Of a stretch of 37,610 bases of DNA, positions 17,675-26,302 are shown in pieces (within the stretch, counting starts at the first letter, position 1; each line of letters begins with the position of its first letter). The notes beneath the pieces are model-generated. The model made no database searches. It had not been told where the DNA came from and saw only the letters and a program-made list of their open reading frames with translations. The position numbers and the translations under genes are program-made. The stretch is from contig NZ_JAFQSO010000010.1 of assembly GCF_017409525.1 (NCBI RefSeq), positions 1 through 37,610 of the forward strand, in the 5' to 3' direction. Source of the stretch: Methanobrevibacter sp. GTDB lineage: Archaea > Methanobacteriota > Methanobacteria > Methanobacteriales > Methanobacteriaceae.

Positions 17675-18524
17675 AGATTCTTCTTGTCCAATAGTCAAGG
17701 ATCTCTGAAATTTCCTCATCAAAGCTAATGGTCTTGTCCTTATTTTCAGGTATTGCCTGTGCATAACTCCTGTTGAGTCGGATTAGGGTAACATTCGGAT
17801 TGTCATGAGTCATCTGTTCAAAGGGATATCTGATGATTACTGGTGTGTTGAAACCTACTCCCAGCTCCAAAAGGACCAATTTGTCATCCGTCTCTATTTT
17901 TTCTAAAAATCTTGAGTAGTTGCCATACATCTCACGCCATTTTTCATCTTCAACAAAGAAGTTGTCTTTTCTGACATTGATTTCCATATTGCCTCCGCAA
18001 ACCGGACATGTTGGAACCAATTCGCTTGGAATCATGCAGTCGTGAGTGTTTTCAATAGCTTCAAAAACCAGTTCCCTATTTGAATACAGTTTATTATGGC
18101 AGGCCTTTTCACACTGCATAAGGCCGTAATCCCCCTGAGTTGCAAAAATCCTTTCATCCTCAAAGCCATTAATCCAAAACTGGTGATCAACATTGGTTGT
18201 CAGGACAAAGTAATCCTTATCCTTTACTAAATCAAGCAACTGTTCATATAACTTGGTTTTTCCAACTGAATATCTGTTCACGTAAACATGACGTGCCCAA
18301 TGAGCCCATTTCTCTTCCTGTGTTTCATAAGGATAGAAAGTAGCCGAATACATGTCTGTGACTCCATATTTTTCAATGAAATCTTGAAAATTTTCATCAA
18401 AACGTTTGCCGGAATATTCAATTCCGGCGGCCGCAGAAAAGCCTGCACCTGCACCTATAAGCACATAATCAGCATCATTGATGGCATCGAAAGCATTGTC
18501 CAATCTTAAAACGAACTTGTCCAT
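17673..18524 (-). CDS. Class M sirtuin (SirTM-type), likely protein ADP-ribosyltransferase
   Basis: 283 residues. Sirtuin NAD-binding loop GAGAGFSAAAGI (24-35) and TTNVDHQF (109-116). The usual catalytic HG is replaced by TQGDYG with Gln130, and the zinc site reads CEKAC (138-142) and CPVCGG (173-178). These features, including loss of the catalytic histidine, match class M sirtuins (SirTM), which in some bacteria ADP-ribosylate a lipoylated GcvH-like carrier. Such genes are typically paired with a zinc macrodomain protein, exactly as here (3 nt apart, GGAGG inside the macrodomain gene end). No GcvH-L or lipoate ligase gene is in the window, so the target in this methanogen is unknown. Confidence 0.9.
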   Translation of the reverse strand: MDKFVLRLDNAFDAINDADYVLIGAGAGFSAAAGIEYSGKRFDENFQDFIEKYGVTDMYSATFYPYETQEEKWAHWARHVYVNRYSVGKTKLYEQLLDLVKDKDYFVLTTNVDHQFWINGFEDERIFATQGDYGLMQCEKACHNKLYSNRELVFEAIENTHDCMIPSELVPTCPVCGGNMEINVRKDNFFVEDEKWREMYGNYSRFLEKIETDDKLVLLELGVGFNTPVIIRYPFEQMTHDNPNVTLIRLNRSYAQAIPENKDKTISFDEEISEILDYWTRRI

Positions 18525-18527
18525 TAA

Positions 18528-19310
18528 CTATCCTCCAAACAATAAATTTTTATAAATCAGGTAACTGTCATCTGAGAATGTGTCAAAAATTACCTTTTCT
18601 AATGTTGTTTCATTTTCATCTAAATAATCTTCAACTGTTTTAACTGCAATTTTGGCTGCTTTTCTTTGAGGAAAATTAAATACGCCGGTTGAAATGCTGC
18701 AGAAGGCAATTGATTCAAGCCCATTCTGGCTGGCCAATTCCAGACAGGACCTGTAACAGCTGGCTAGTTTTCCACAATCTTGCCTGGAGGGACTTGCTCC
18801 ATAAGGAATAGCAGGACCTACAGTATGAATAACGTATTTTGAAGGCAGATTATAAGCGCCAGTAATTTTTGCTTTTCCAACTTCCTCATCATGGCCTTGT
18901 TTTTGCATTATTTTGCTGCACTCACCTCTTAACTGTATTCCCGCTGATGAATGAATAACATTGTCAATGCAATTGTGCAAGGGAATAAAACAGCCAAGCA
19001 ATTTTGAATTGGCGGCGTTTACTATTGCATCAACCTTTAATGTGGTGATGTCTCCCTGCCATAATGCCAATTTACCTTTGACTTCACCAATGTCTTCGGC
19101 TGAAGTCAAATCCTTTTTTAAAGTTTCATTCCTCAGGTACTCATCCTGAACTTGTAAAAATTCATGGGTCACGTCTAAAGGAGGTCTTACATTCATAAGT
19201 GCTCTCAACAGTGACTTTTTGCCGTCAACATCATCAGGAATATTTATTTCTTCGTCATGCTCATTAATTAAATACTCAATTAAAAAATCCAATTGCTGCT
19301 TTGTGTTTAT
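18528..19310 (-). CDS. Zinc-dependent macrodomain ADP-ribosyl hydrolase
   Basis: About 260 residues. An N-terminal helical extension of about 75 residues precedes a macrodomain: [21 protein letters not shown], then [19 protein letters not shown], whose Cys-His-Cys (C101, H106, C108 counted from the TTG at 19292) are the zinc ligands of the SirTM-linked macrodomain class, and the phosphate loop [10 protein letters not shown]. It should remove ADP-ribose added by the neighbouring SirTM. Start: TTG 19292 has no nearby ribosome binding site, while an ATA at 19308-19310 lies behind GGAGAG and gives the natural-looking start (M)[13 protein letters not shown]; an in-frame stop precedes it. First gene of the operon, divergent from hxlR. 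Confidence 0.9.
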   Translation of the reverse strand: MNTKQQLDFLIEYLINEHDEEINIPDDVDGKKSLLRALMNVRPPLDVTHEFLQVQDEYLRNETLKKDLTSAEDIGEVKGKLALWQGDITTLKVDAIVNAANSKLLGCFIPLHNCIDNVIHSSAGIQLRGECSKIMQKQGHDEEVGKAKITGAYNLPSKYVIHTVGPAIPYGASPSRQDCGKLASCYRSCLELASQNGLESIAFCSISTGVFNFPQRKAAKIAVKTVEDYLDENETTLEKVIFDTFSDDSYLIYKNLLFGG

Positions 19311-19357
19311 CTTAATCTCTCCTTATAAAATCTTCAATAATATAATTGGAATTGGGT

Positions 19358-19424
19358 ATTTAAATGATTTTTGTAACTGAAAAGAAACCCAGTTACCTGA
19401 AGGTAACCTAAAAGATAATAAATA
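19358..19424. promoter_or_regulatory. Divergent promoter with shared operators between macrodomain and hxlR genes
   Basis: Minus-strand TATA-like ATTTAAATA (about 19357-19366) serves the macrodomain-sirtuin operon. Plus-strand AAAAGATAATAAATAA (about 19410-19424) serves hxlR, about 25 bp from its ATG, implying a leaderless transcript. Between them lie GTAACT (19373-19378), AGTTAC (19391-19396) and the perfect palindrome GTTACCT-GA-AGGTAAC (19392-19407), which matches the operator at 17649-17663. The site abuts both promoters, so one bound dimer could control both directions and autoregulate hxlR. Confidence 0.72.
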
Positions 19425-19444
19425 ATCCAAACAGATTATACAAT

Positions 19445-19828
19445 ATGAAAGATGAAAGAATTGTCTGTCCGGTTGATGTGACTCTAAATTTGATAAATAA
19501 AAAATGGAGCATACAGATTATAAGAGACATGTTCTTTGGTAAAAAACATTTCAAGGAGTTTAAAGAGGATAAACCCCAATTAAGCAATAAGGTATTGTCA
19601 AATTGTTTAAAGGAACTTGAAGAAAATGGCTTAATTGAAAAGGTAGTTTTGAATACAACTCCCGTGACCACTGAATATTACCTGACAGAATATGGAAAAT
19701 CAATGAACAGAATTGTCTATGAACTGGCAATGTTTACATTGTATAATGAAAAGGACAATACATATTCCGATGAAGCCCGCAGCGAATTAAAAAACACATT
19801 TAAAGAAGTTTTGGAAATTGACTATTAG
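19445..19828 (+). CDS. HxlR-type winged-helix regulator
   Basis: 127 residues. HxlR/DUF24 signature: CPVDVTLNLINKKWSIQIIRDMFFGKKHFKEF, then LSNKVLSNCLKELEENGLIEK with the wing VTTEYYLTEYGKSM. The single Cys near the N-terminus (Cys8) is the position used for thiol-redox sensing in bacterial members, though sensing here is inference. Probably represses itself, the macrodomain-sirtuin operon and the PNPOx gene through the GTTACC palindromes. Confidence 0.9.
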   Translation: MKDERIVCPVDVTLNLINKKWSIQIIRDMFFGKKHFKEFKEDKPQLSNKVLSNCLKELEENGLIEKVVLNTTPVTTEYYLTEYGKSMNRIVYELAMFTLYNEKDNTYSDEARSELKNTFKEVLEIDY

Positions 19829-19969
19829 AATAAGCTTAGATATTTTGTGTTAATCATTCTGACTAATTTTCATTTGTTATGTTTCTGATAAGAACTTTAA
19901 TTTTGTTATTGCTAAAAACAACATTTAAAAATAATTTAAAACAAATATTTTCATTAATAAGTGATTTTA

Positions 19970-21079
19970 ATGGAAGTCAAAACAAAACCTGTTGAACTGA
20001 TTGAATTATTTTATGATTTGATTTTTGTATATGCAATATCTAAGTTAACTGCACTGATTTCAGAGCCAATAAATGGTATAATTCCACCATATAACTTTTT
20101 TGCTTATCTGATTACTTCATTTGTGATTCTGCAGGCCTGGCTTTACTTTACAAACTATGTCAATAGGTATGGGCAGTGGAAGTGGTATGACTATGCTTTT
20201 GCCTGTGTAAACATGATTTCAGTAATCTACATGGCAAACACGATTTCGCATGACTGGGCTACAATGGCATTTCCATTTGACCTTTCAATGCTGGTGCTGT
20301 TATTGACTGTTGTGGCATTGTATGTCATTCAAGCTAGAAAAGAGCATTCGATGGATGGTGCGGCAGGCAATTCAATAACAATTCTCTCAGTGGTTTGTAC
20401 AATTTATGTAATAGCCATTTTATGCACTCTTTTTAATTTGGCAGATTATGTTATCTGGATAAATGTCGTTGCGGTTTTAACCGGTGCCTTTTTACCATTC
20501 TTTATCAGAGGCAAGTTCGACAAAAGCATTATCAGTTTTCCGCATCTGGTTGAGAGATTTGAACTGTTGACAATCATAACATTCGGTGAGGCGATTGTCG
20601 GCCTTACACATTTCTTTGACACATCAAACTTCAATCTGGTTCCAATATTGGTGTTCTTTATAATTTTAACGATGTTCGGTTCATATGTCATTCAGATCCA
20701 TCGTTTAATGGAACATCAAAGAGTAGAAAGGTCATTAAGGTTAATGTTTAGCCATTACTTTATTGTAATAAGCATCAATCTGGTAACTGTGGCTTTGGAG
20801 TTGATACATACAGGTGAAGTAAACCACTTATTTGCAAGCGGTTTGATGATTGTATCACTGGTTGTTTTCTACCTGTCAATAATGGCCAATAAGGAATATT
20901 ATAAGCAGAATATCAAATTGACAAAAAGAGATGCACTGATGATGATAGGAACCACAATTGTGGGAATAGCAGTTATTTTGATATTCATTTCAAATTTATA
21001 TGCTTTTTTAATCGGAAGCTTAATCATTACATTCGGTAATTTTGAAGTATTGCTGATGAAATATAAAGGTAGGATTTAA
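19970..21079 (+). CDS. LtrA-like membrane protein (low-temperature requirement A family)
   Basis: 369 residues, about 11 membrane helices, with the family start VELIELFYDLIFVYAISKLT and the central ELLTIITFGEAIVGL motif. The family's biochemical role is not established. ATG 19970 is preferred; the GTG at 19961 lies in the ribosome binding site (GTGATTTTA). It is followed by an aldo/keto reductase gene after 2 nt, so the two form an operon. A motif TATGTTTCTGATAAGA at 19879-19894, also seen at 8237, 13322 and 26340, lies in its upstream region. Confidence 0.85.
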   Translation: MEVKTKPVELIELFYDLIFVYAISKLTALISEPINGIIPPYNFFAYLITSFVILQAWLYFTNYVNRYGQWKWYDYAFACVNMISVIYMANTISHDWATMAFPFDLSMLVLLLTVVALYVIQARKEHSMDGAAGNSITILSVVCTIYVIAILCTLFNLADYVIWINVVAVLTGAFLPFFIRGKFDKSIISFPHLVERFELLTIITFGEAIVGLTHFFDTSNFNLVPILVFFIILTMFGSYVIQIHRLMEHQRVERSLRLMFSHYFIVISINLVTVALELIHTGEVNHLFASGLMIVSLVVFYLSIMANKEYYKQNIKLTKRDALMMIGTTIVGIAVILIFISNLYAFLIGSLIITFGNFEVLLMKYKGRI

Positions 21080-21081
21080 AA

Positions 21082-22122
21082 ATGAAATACATTAAATTGG
21101 GAAACTCAGATTTGAAAGTCAGCAGAATATGTATGGGCTGTATGGGTTTTGGAAATCCTGAAAACGGAATGCACACATGGACATTGCCTGAAGCAGAATC
21201 AATAGAAATAATAACAAACGGACTGGGCAATGGAATTAACTTCTTTGATACTGCTATAGGCTATCAGAATGGAACTTCAGAGCAATATCTCGGAAAAGCA
21301 ATCAGAGAAAACGCTTCCCGTGAGGATATTGTTGTTGCAACAAAGTTTTTGCCACGATCACAGGAAGATATTGAAAATAACGTCTCCGGCAGACAGCACA
21401 TTCATAACATGGTTGAAAAGAGCCTGACAAATCTCGGACTGGATTACATTGATTTGTACATCTATCACATGTGGGACTACAACACTCCATTATATGACAT
21501 TCTTGAGGGTCTAAACGAAGTCATTGAAGAAGGTAAAGTCAGATATATTGGAATATCAAACTGTTTTGCATGGCAGCTTGCAAAGGCCAATGCACTTGCC
21601 GAAGCGGAAGGATTTGCCAAATTCGTATCGATTCAAGGCCATTACAACCTGATTTTCAGGGAAGAGGAACGTGAAATGATTCCATTGTGTCGCACTGACA
21701 ACATCGCAATAACACCTTACAGTGCACTGGCTTCAGGAAGACTGTCAAGGCTTCCGGGTGAGGAATCCAAAAGAATGAATGAAGACTACTATGCCAAATT
21801 GAAATATCAAAATTCCGAACAACAAGATTTAAAGATTATAGAAAGAGTCAATGAACTTGCTCAAAACTATGGTGTGGCAATGACAGAAGTGTCTCTGGCA
21901 TGGCTGCTTACAAAGGTAACATCTCCTATTGTGGGAGCCACTAAAATGCATCATGTTGAAGGTGCAGTCAATTCCGTTGATTTGACATTAACGGAGGATG
22001 ACATTAGTTATTTGGAAGAACCATATGTGGCTCACGATTTGGTGGGGGTAATGGCAGACAACAAGGTTTCAGCAGGCGATAATGAGAAAGTCTGGATTAA
22101 ACACACTAAAAATAGGATTTAA
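21082..22122 (+). CDS. Aldo/keto reductase
   Basis: 346 residues, a TIM-barrel NADPH-dependent oxidoreductase of the YajO/Tas-like group. The catalytic tetrad is visible: Asp in NFFDTAIGYQNG with its Tyr, Lys in VATKFLP, and His in LYIYHMWDYNTP. YIGISNCFAWQL and the C-terminal VGATKMHHVEGAV cofactor region follow. The substrate is unknown; it may reduce aldehydes. Coupled to the LtrA gene by 2-nt spacing, and its 3' end faces the HXXEE gene. Confidence 0.93.
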   Translation: MKYIKLGNSDLKVSRICMGCMGFGNPENGMHTWTLPEAESIEIITNGLGNGINFFDTAIGYQNGTSEQYLGKAIRENASREDIVVATKFLPRSQEDIENNVSGRQHIHNMVEKSLTNLGLDYIDLYIYHMWDYNTPLYDILEGLNEVIEEGKVRYIGISNCFAWQLAKANALAEAEGFAKFVSIQGHYNLIFREEEREMIPLCRTDNIAITPYSALASGRLSRLPGEESKRMNEDYYAKLKYQNSEQQDLKIIERVNELAQNYGVAMTEVSLAWLLTKVTSPIVGATKMHHVEGAVNSVDLTLTEDDISYLEEPYVAHDLVGVMADNKVSAGDNEKVWIKHTKNRI

Positions 22123-22128
22123 ACCAAA

Positions 22129-22725
22129 TTATTCTCGCATCTTTTTAATCATTTCTTTCCTGTTTATTCCCATGCCGGAATAAACTTGTGAACTTAATAT
22201 CATGAAACTTATAATAAACAATATTGTCCCAATTAAATAGTCTATTGGGCCTGCAAGGTTAAATTTGCTTAATTGGATAATTGAGTATATTGCAGCTATT
22301 GCCAAAATCCACGCTGTAACCAGGCCTGGTGTGTATGGTTTATTTAATTTGTGGATTTTAATTCCAGCTGTGTGTACGAACGCTTCAAAAACGGATAATA
22401 CGATTGTCATCATGAAGAAAAATACAAAGTTATCAAATATGTATCCCAACCCCAGATAAACTAACCAGAATATAAATACCGCTAAATTGGCTCTTCCCAC
22501 ATCAACATCATTGATATTTATTTCCAGTTTCTTCAACATTAAATCAAAAAAACCGCCCGGCCAATATTTTTCTTCGATTTCATGAAGAATCGCCAATATT
22601 CCAAACAGGTTTACTAATTTTCTTACAATGGAAATTTGATCCCAATTCAAAAAGTCATAAACAGTTAAAACAGCAATTAAAATAATGAAAATGTGCATAT
22701 TATATTTTTTGAGAAACTCAATCAT
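22129..22725 (-). CDS. HXXEE domain membrane protein
   Basis: 198 residues with about five membrane helices. LHEIEEKYWPGGFFD carries the His-x-x-Glu-Glu motif that names the family, and a second histidine pair occurs in EAFVHTAGIKIHKLNKPYTPGL. Function is unknown; the acidic and histidine residues in the membrane suggest a metal site, which is inference. ATG 22725 follows AAGGTG. The GTG at 22734 lies within that ribosome binding site. Confidence 0.8.
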   Translation of the reverse strand: MIEFLKKYNMHIFIILIAVLTVYDFLNWDQISIVRKLVNLFGILAILHEIEEKYWPGGFFDLMLKKLEININDVDVGRANLAVFIFWLVYLGLGYIFDNFVFFFMMTIVLSVFEAFVHTAGIKIHKLNKPYTPGLVTAWILAIAAIYSIIQLSKFNLAGPIDYLIGTILFIISFMILSSQVYSGMGINRKEMIKKMRE

Positions 22726-22799
22726 GAAGAACACCTTATTTATTGTGTAAAAATTTTGTCATGTTTTTTTTTAATATTGTGGATAATTTATTTATTTAT

Positions 22800-22905
22800 T
22801 TATTTTATATATTGTGTTGTGTTTAAATATTATTGCATCAAATATTATAATGCAAGAGTTAAAAGTAGTAAATATTTTGCATAGTATACGGGCAAAATCC
22901 ATTTT
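22800..22905 (+). repeat. Dispersed repeat, copy F
   Basis: AAATATTATAATGCAAGAGTTAAAAG (two blocks, 22839-22864), then TAGTAAATATTTTGCATAG, TATACGGGCAAAATCC, ending about 22900. TATA-like TTTATATAT (22803-22811) and TTTAAATATT (22821-22830) lie before it. The downstream ~80 bp and the transglutaminase gene also match the copy B locus, so this is one of two duplicated segments. Confidence 0.82.
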
Positions 22906-22983
22906 ATTAAGTTTTTTAAATTAATAAAACAATATTTTTATTTTATTTTACTTTTAATCTATTATAATGTCGGGAAGAGTTGT

Positions 22984-23556
22984 ATGGAAGAATATTTGAT
23001 GGAAACCCCAAGCATTGATTATATGAATTTTCATATCAAAGAAAAGGTTCGGGAATTAAGGATTCAATCAGATGATAATTTGGATTATATCAAGAGAAGT
23101 TACATCTTTGTTCGGGATGAAATTCCTCACTCATGCGACATTAAAGCAAATGTGGTTTCAAGAACTGCCAGTGATGTGCTAGAAAATAAAACTGGGATTT
23201 GCTGGACAAAATCATGTCTTCTTGCAGCACTTTTAAGAGCAAATGGAATTCCATCAGGCATCAGTTATCAACTGCTTACAAGAGCAGATGATGAGAGTGA
23301 AGGTTATATGATTCATGCTTTAAACACAGTGTATTTAAAGGATTTTAATAAATGGATCAGACTGGATGCTAGGGGAAATAAGGAAAATATTAATGCATAT
23401 TTCAGTTTGGATGAGGAACACTTGGCCTATACGATCCGAAGTGAACTGGGTGAAATTGACTATCATGACAATCATGCAGATTTGGATGATAGGTTGGTTA
23501 ATATTCTGATAGAAAGTGAGAATATATTGGAGATTACAACTGATTTTGAGTTTTAG
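22984..23556 (+). CDS. Transglutaminase-like superfamily protein
   Basis: 190 residues, a cytoplasmic cysteine-protease-fold protein with no signal peptide. The catalytic triad is visible: Cys73 in KTGICWTKSCLLAALLRANGIP, His111 in YMIHALN and Asp128 in WIRLDARGN. Probably a peptidase or amidase; the substrate is unknown. ATG 22984 is taken, with a second ATG 5 codons on. The decayed paralogue at 8667 confirms that both ATGs are in the ancestral gene. The dispersed repeat copy F is its immediate upstream neighbour. Confidence 0.88.
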   Translation: MEEYLMETPSIDYMNFHIKEKVRELRIQSDDNLDYIKRSYIFVRDEIPHSCDIKANVVSRTASDVLENKTGICWTKSCLLAALLRANGIPSGISYQLLTRADDESEGYMIHALNTVYLKDFNKWIRLDARGNKENINAYFSLDEEHLAYTIRSELGEIDYHDNHADLDDRLVNILIESENILEITTDFEF

Positions 23557-23609
23557 TTAAATTCACATCAATAAAGTTAATATTTGAGCAAAAAATAGGT
23601 TTTTTAAAA

Positions 23610-23768
23610 TTGAATAAGGATAAATTTGTTAAACAAATTTTGACACATCCTCATTCAACATGCATATCTATTGGTCGACATTGTGCGGCCAAACATCCTA
23701 AGATGTTATATGATATTATGAACCTCAAAGTATATAAAAGTTTCATTTATTACTCATTTCCAAATTAG
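23610..23768 (+). CDS. Small ORF rich in His and Cys, uncertain
   Basis: TTG-started frame of 52 codons reading LNKDKFVKQILTHPHSTC then ISIGRHCAAKHPKMLYDI. The composition looks coding-like, but there is no clear ribosome binding site and I recognise no family. It may be a short gene or the fragment of a decayed one. Confidence 0.25.
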   Translation: MNKDKFVKQILTHPHSTCISIGRHCAAKHPKMLYDIMNLKVYKSFIYYSFPN

Positions 23769-23906
23769 AGCAATATTCCATTATGAAAACAATTTTATAT
23801 TCTCAAATCAATCTTTATTTTTAAAAATAAGAAATTATAAATAGTTTTAAAACAAAATATCCAATTCTAAAACACTAATACAATAATGCATATTAATGGT
23901 GTTTTT

Positions 23907-24053
23907 ATGAAGTGGAAAGAGAATTCAATTAAAAACACTCCAATCAGATTTGGAGGAATAGACATTCTTGCTGTTGAAAATATGGTGCTTGCTATCTCTT
24001 ATTTTTTCCTAGCAAGTTACTATCTATTGTTGGCCATTAACTTGTTAATGTAA
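23907..24053 (+). CDS. Small membrane protein, 48 residues
   Basis: ATG 23907 follows GGTG at 5-nt spacing and reads MKWKENSIKNTPIRFGGIDI, then a hydrophobic stretch of about 28 residues (ENMVLAISYFFLASYYLLLAINLLM) ending at TAA 24051. A soluble basic head with a one- or two-helix membrane tail. No family recognised. The ribosome binding site, upstream TATA-like sequence and length above chance make it a fair candidate. Confidence 0.42.
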   Translation: MKWKENSIKNTPIRFGGIDILAVENMVLAISYFFLASYYLLLAINLLM

Positions 24054-24198
24054 AACAATCTATGATGTCGAATTGGAAGCCTAGTTGGAGTTCATCCAAA
24101 ATTTTCTAATTTGATAAACTGACAATTTAAATGACAATTAGCTTTAATATGTGTTTTATAGCTTCCTTTTTTACACATGGTTCCTAAAAGCATTATTT

Positions 24199-24312
24199 TT
24201 TCAGTTTAAAAACACCAAAATGTTTGATAAGAGTTATATGGGCTGATATTAAACATTATAATGTAAGAGTTAAAAGTACATTATATTTTGTATAGAATAC
24301 GGGCAAAGCCAT
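24199..24312 (+). repeat. Dispersed repeat, copy G, with extended left arm
   Basis: Left arm TTTAAAAACACCAAAATGTTT, GATAAGAGTTATATG, ACATTATAATGTAA matches copy D. The core GAGTTAAAAGTACATTAT, ATTTTGTATAGAATACGGGC follows from 24266. The downstream ~60 bp (CATTTTAAGAAGTTTTTTTAAATTTATAAA) resembles that after copies B and F. Confidence 0.78.
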
Positions 24313-24382
24313 TTTAAGAAGTTTTTTTAAATTTATAAATAAAATAGTATTATTTTATATTGCTTTGTCTTAATCCCGAAAT

Positions 24383-24490
24383 TTGCAGGCAATATCGGCC
24401 TGGTTAAATGTATTGTGCATTCTCTATGTACTTTTATAATGCTTGCCATATATCCTTTAGCTTTTAAAAAGATTGATAAGGATGGATGAT
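24383..24490 (+). pseudogene. C-terminal remnant of a membrane protein gene
   Basis: The frame reads AGNIGLVKCIVHSLC then TFIMLAIYPLAFKKIDKDG and stops at TGA (about 24488). It looks like the last membrane helix and basic tail of a transporter, with no start or upstream domains; sequence directly before it belongs to repeat copy G. Interpreted as a gene end left behind by a deletion or rearrangement at the repeat. Identity is unknown. Confidence 0.35.
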
Positions 24491-24568
24491 TGAATCAATT
24501 TAATCATCTTTACTTTTTTTGAGAATATTTTTTCACATCCAATTGATATGTGTTGTGATTGTGTCAAA

Positions 24569-26302
24569 TCAGCGTTTTAGAATTATGATAATAAACACTA
24601 TAAAAATCTCAGCAAGGATAAACCAAAGAATGGATTCATTACCATAACTATGCATGAATGTGAAAAGTATGATGGCAGAGGCAATAAATCCAAATAAAGA
24701 AATTATAGGTCGATTTAATCTTGTTATTAGATAGATGCTGACTGTACAGATAGCTAAACAAATTATTCCACCTATGAATATAGGATAATTATTAACAGAA
24801 ATAGGTGAAAGCACAATCCATATTACTCCGATTATCAAGGCTATTAATGCTATATTTAACAGTATTTTTTTTAGGGCCTTATTTTTATTCGCTCCATTAT
24901 CTTTGATTTTCGCATCTTCTTTCAAAAATTCGAGTTCATTATCAGATTTGAACGTTTTAACGACTTCTTTATTTTCATATTTTTCATCAAAATTATCGAA
25001 CAAGTATCTTAAGAATACATAATATACAATTGCGAATATTATTTCAGTAATTGTTATTCCAATAAGGACACAGCTGCCGTTAGACAGCATATTATTCAAT
25101 ACATATATTAAACCGGTTTCCAATCCAATTTTGATAAAAGTGAATAACAGTGAATACATACTTTTTCCAAAACCATCTAACATTTTTGAAGAAATAATGG
25201 AAAATGGAATTGAAAGCATTATGACTGTTCCCAAAATCGCTATCCAATATATTTCTGTTTGCATTCCAGTAATTGAAAAAAAGCTGAATGCAAAATCGCG
25301 CAAAATTATGAATGCCATCATCACTACAACTGTTGTTATAAGGGATACTTTAAGTGCGTATTTATACATTTCATTTAATTCATCGAATTCATGTGCACCG
25401 AATAAATGCCCTGTAACGCTCATTAATGCCCTACCATAACCCTTAACAGGTGCACTCAATAAAGTTTTAAGTTTATTTGATGCGGAATAAAGTACTGGTC
25501 CAATAGGTCCCATTGTTATTGTTAATATGCCATTAATAAATGATGATGAGAAAGCCCATAATCCATCATCCAGGAAATTAGGAAATGCGACTTTGAAAAT
25601 TTCAACAAGTATATACCGGTGGAATTTAAAGTATTTTCTAGATAATGGAATTTTTGTTCTTCCAGTCAAATATAGAAATACAAAAACAATAAAAGGAATT
25701 AGTGAAGATAAAACAGTGGCATATGATGCTCCTTTAACTCCCAAATTCAAATTAAAAATAAAAATAGGATCCAATATTATATTTAAGACATTTGATGAAA
25801 TTATGAATATGGTAGGTATTCTTGAATTTCCTTCTGCCTGTAAAGTTTCAGAGAAAAAATTAACAAACATGAATATATATGCAAAAGCTATAATTGGAAT
25901 TAAATAATCCCAAATTAAAATATATGAGTCTGCCTGGTCTACACTGTATAATATTCCCTGAGCGAATAAAGCGCATATTACTATAAAAATCCATATTATA
26001 TTTGTTAGAATTATTCCATGAATTAATGTATTGTATGCACTTTCATAATCATCAATTCCCATAAAACGAGACATCAGAGAATTTGCTCCTTGCCCAATTG
26101 AATCGCCGAATGAAAATATAAGAGAGACAAAAGGGACTGAAACACCCACTGCAAAAGAAGCATGAACGCTTATTTGTGATATCCAGGCCATATCGACAAT
26201 ACCGTAAATCGCATCAAAAATACAAAAAGCGATTATCGGTATGCTTAATTGCCAAAATGATTTTTTAGGCAGTGAAACCATGTCAACTTTCTCAGTCATC
26301 AT
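24569..26302 (-). CDS. MATE-type efflux transporter with extra C-terminal membrane domain
   Basis: 577 residues. Residues about 1-440 form a MATE transporter: KKSFWQLSIPIIAFCIFDAIYGIVDMAWISQIS, then DPIFIFNLNLGVKGASYATVLS and GFGKSMYSLLFTFIK. A charged stretch (FDEKYENKEVVKTFKSDNELEFLKEDAKIKDNGANKNKAL, described here in parts) links to about 110 further residues with four predicted membrane helices that ordinary MATE proteins of about 450 residues do not have. The tail resembles small four-helix membrane proteins and may be a fused partner. ATG 26302 is followed at once by a second ATG. Confidence 0.88.
   Translation of the reverse strand: MMTEKVDMVSLPKKSFWQLSIPIIAFCIFDAIYGIVDMAWISQISVHASFAVGVSVPFVSLIFSFGDSIGQGANSLMSRFMGIDDYESAYNTLIHGIILTNIIWIFIVICALFAQGILYSVDQADSYILIWDYLIPIIAFAYIFMFVNFFSETLQAEGNSRIPTIFIISSNVLNIILDPIFIFNLNLGVKGASYATVLSSLIPFIVFVFLYLTGRTKIPLSRKYFKFHRYILVEIFKVAFPNFLDDGLWAFSSSFINGILTITMGPIGPVLYSASNKLKTLLSAPVKGYGRALMSVTGHLFGAHEFDELNEMYKYALKVSLITTVVVMMAFIILRDFAFSFFSITGMQTEIYWIAILGTVIMLSIPFSIISSKMLDGFGKSMYSLLFTFIKIGLETGLIYVLNNMLSNGSCVLIGITITEIIFAIVYYVFLRYLFDNFDEKYENKEVVKTFKSDNELEFLKEDAKIKDNGANKNKALKKILLNIALIALIIGVIWIVLSPISVNNYPIFIGGIICLAICTVSIYLITRLNRPIISLFGFIASAIILFTFMHSYGNESILWFILAEIFIVFIIIILKR

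Noticed and set aside
17673-18524. Ordinary Sir2 deacetylase
   Set aside because: The catalytic His is replaced by Gln in TQGDYG and the gene is paired with a zinc macrodomain, which fits class M instead.
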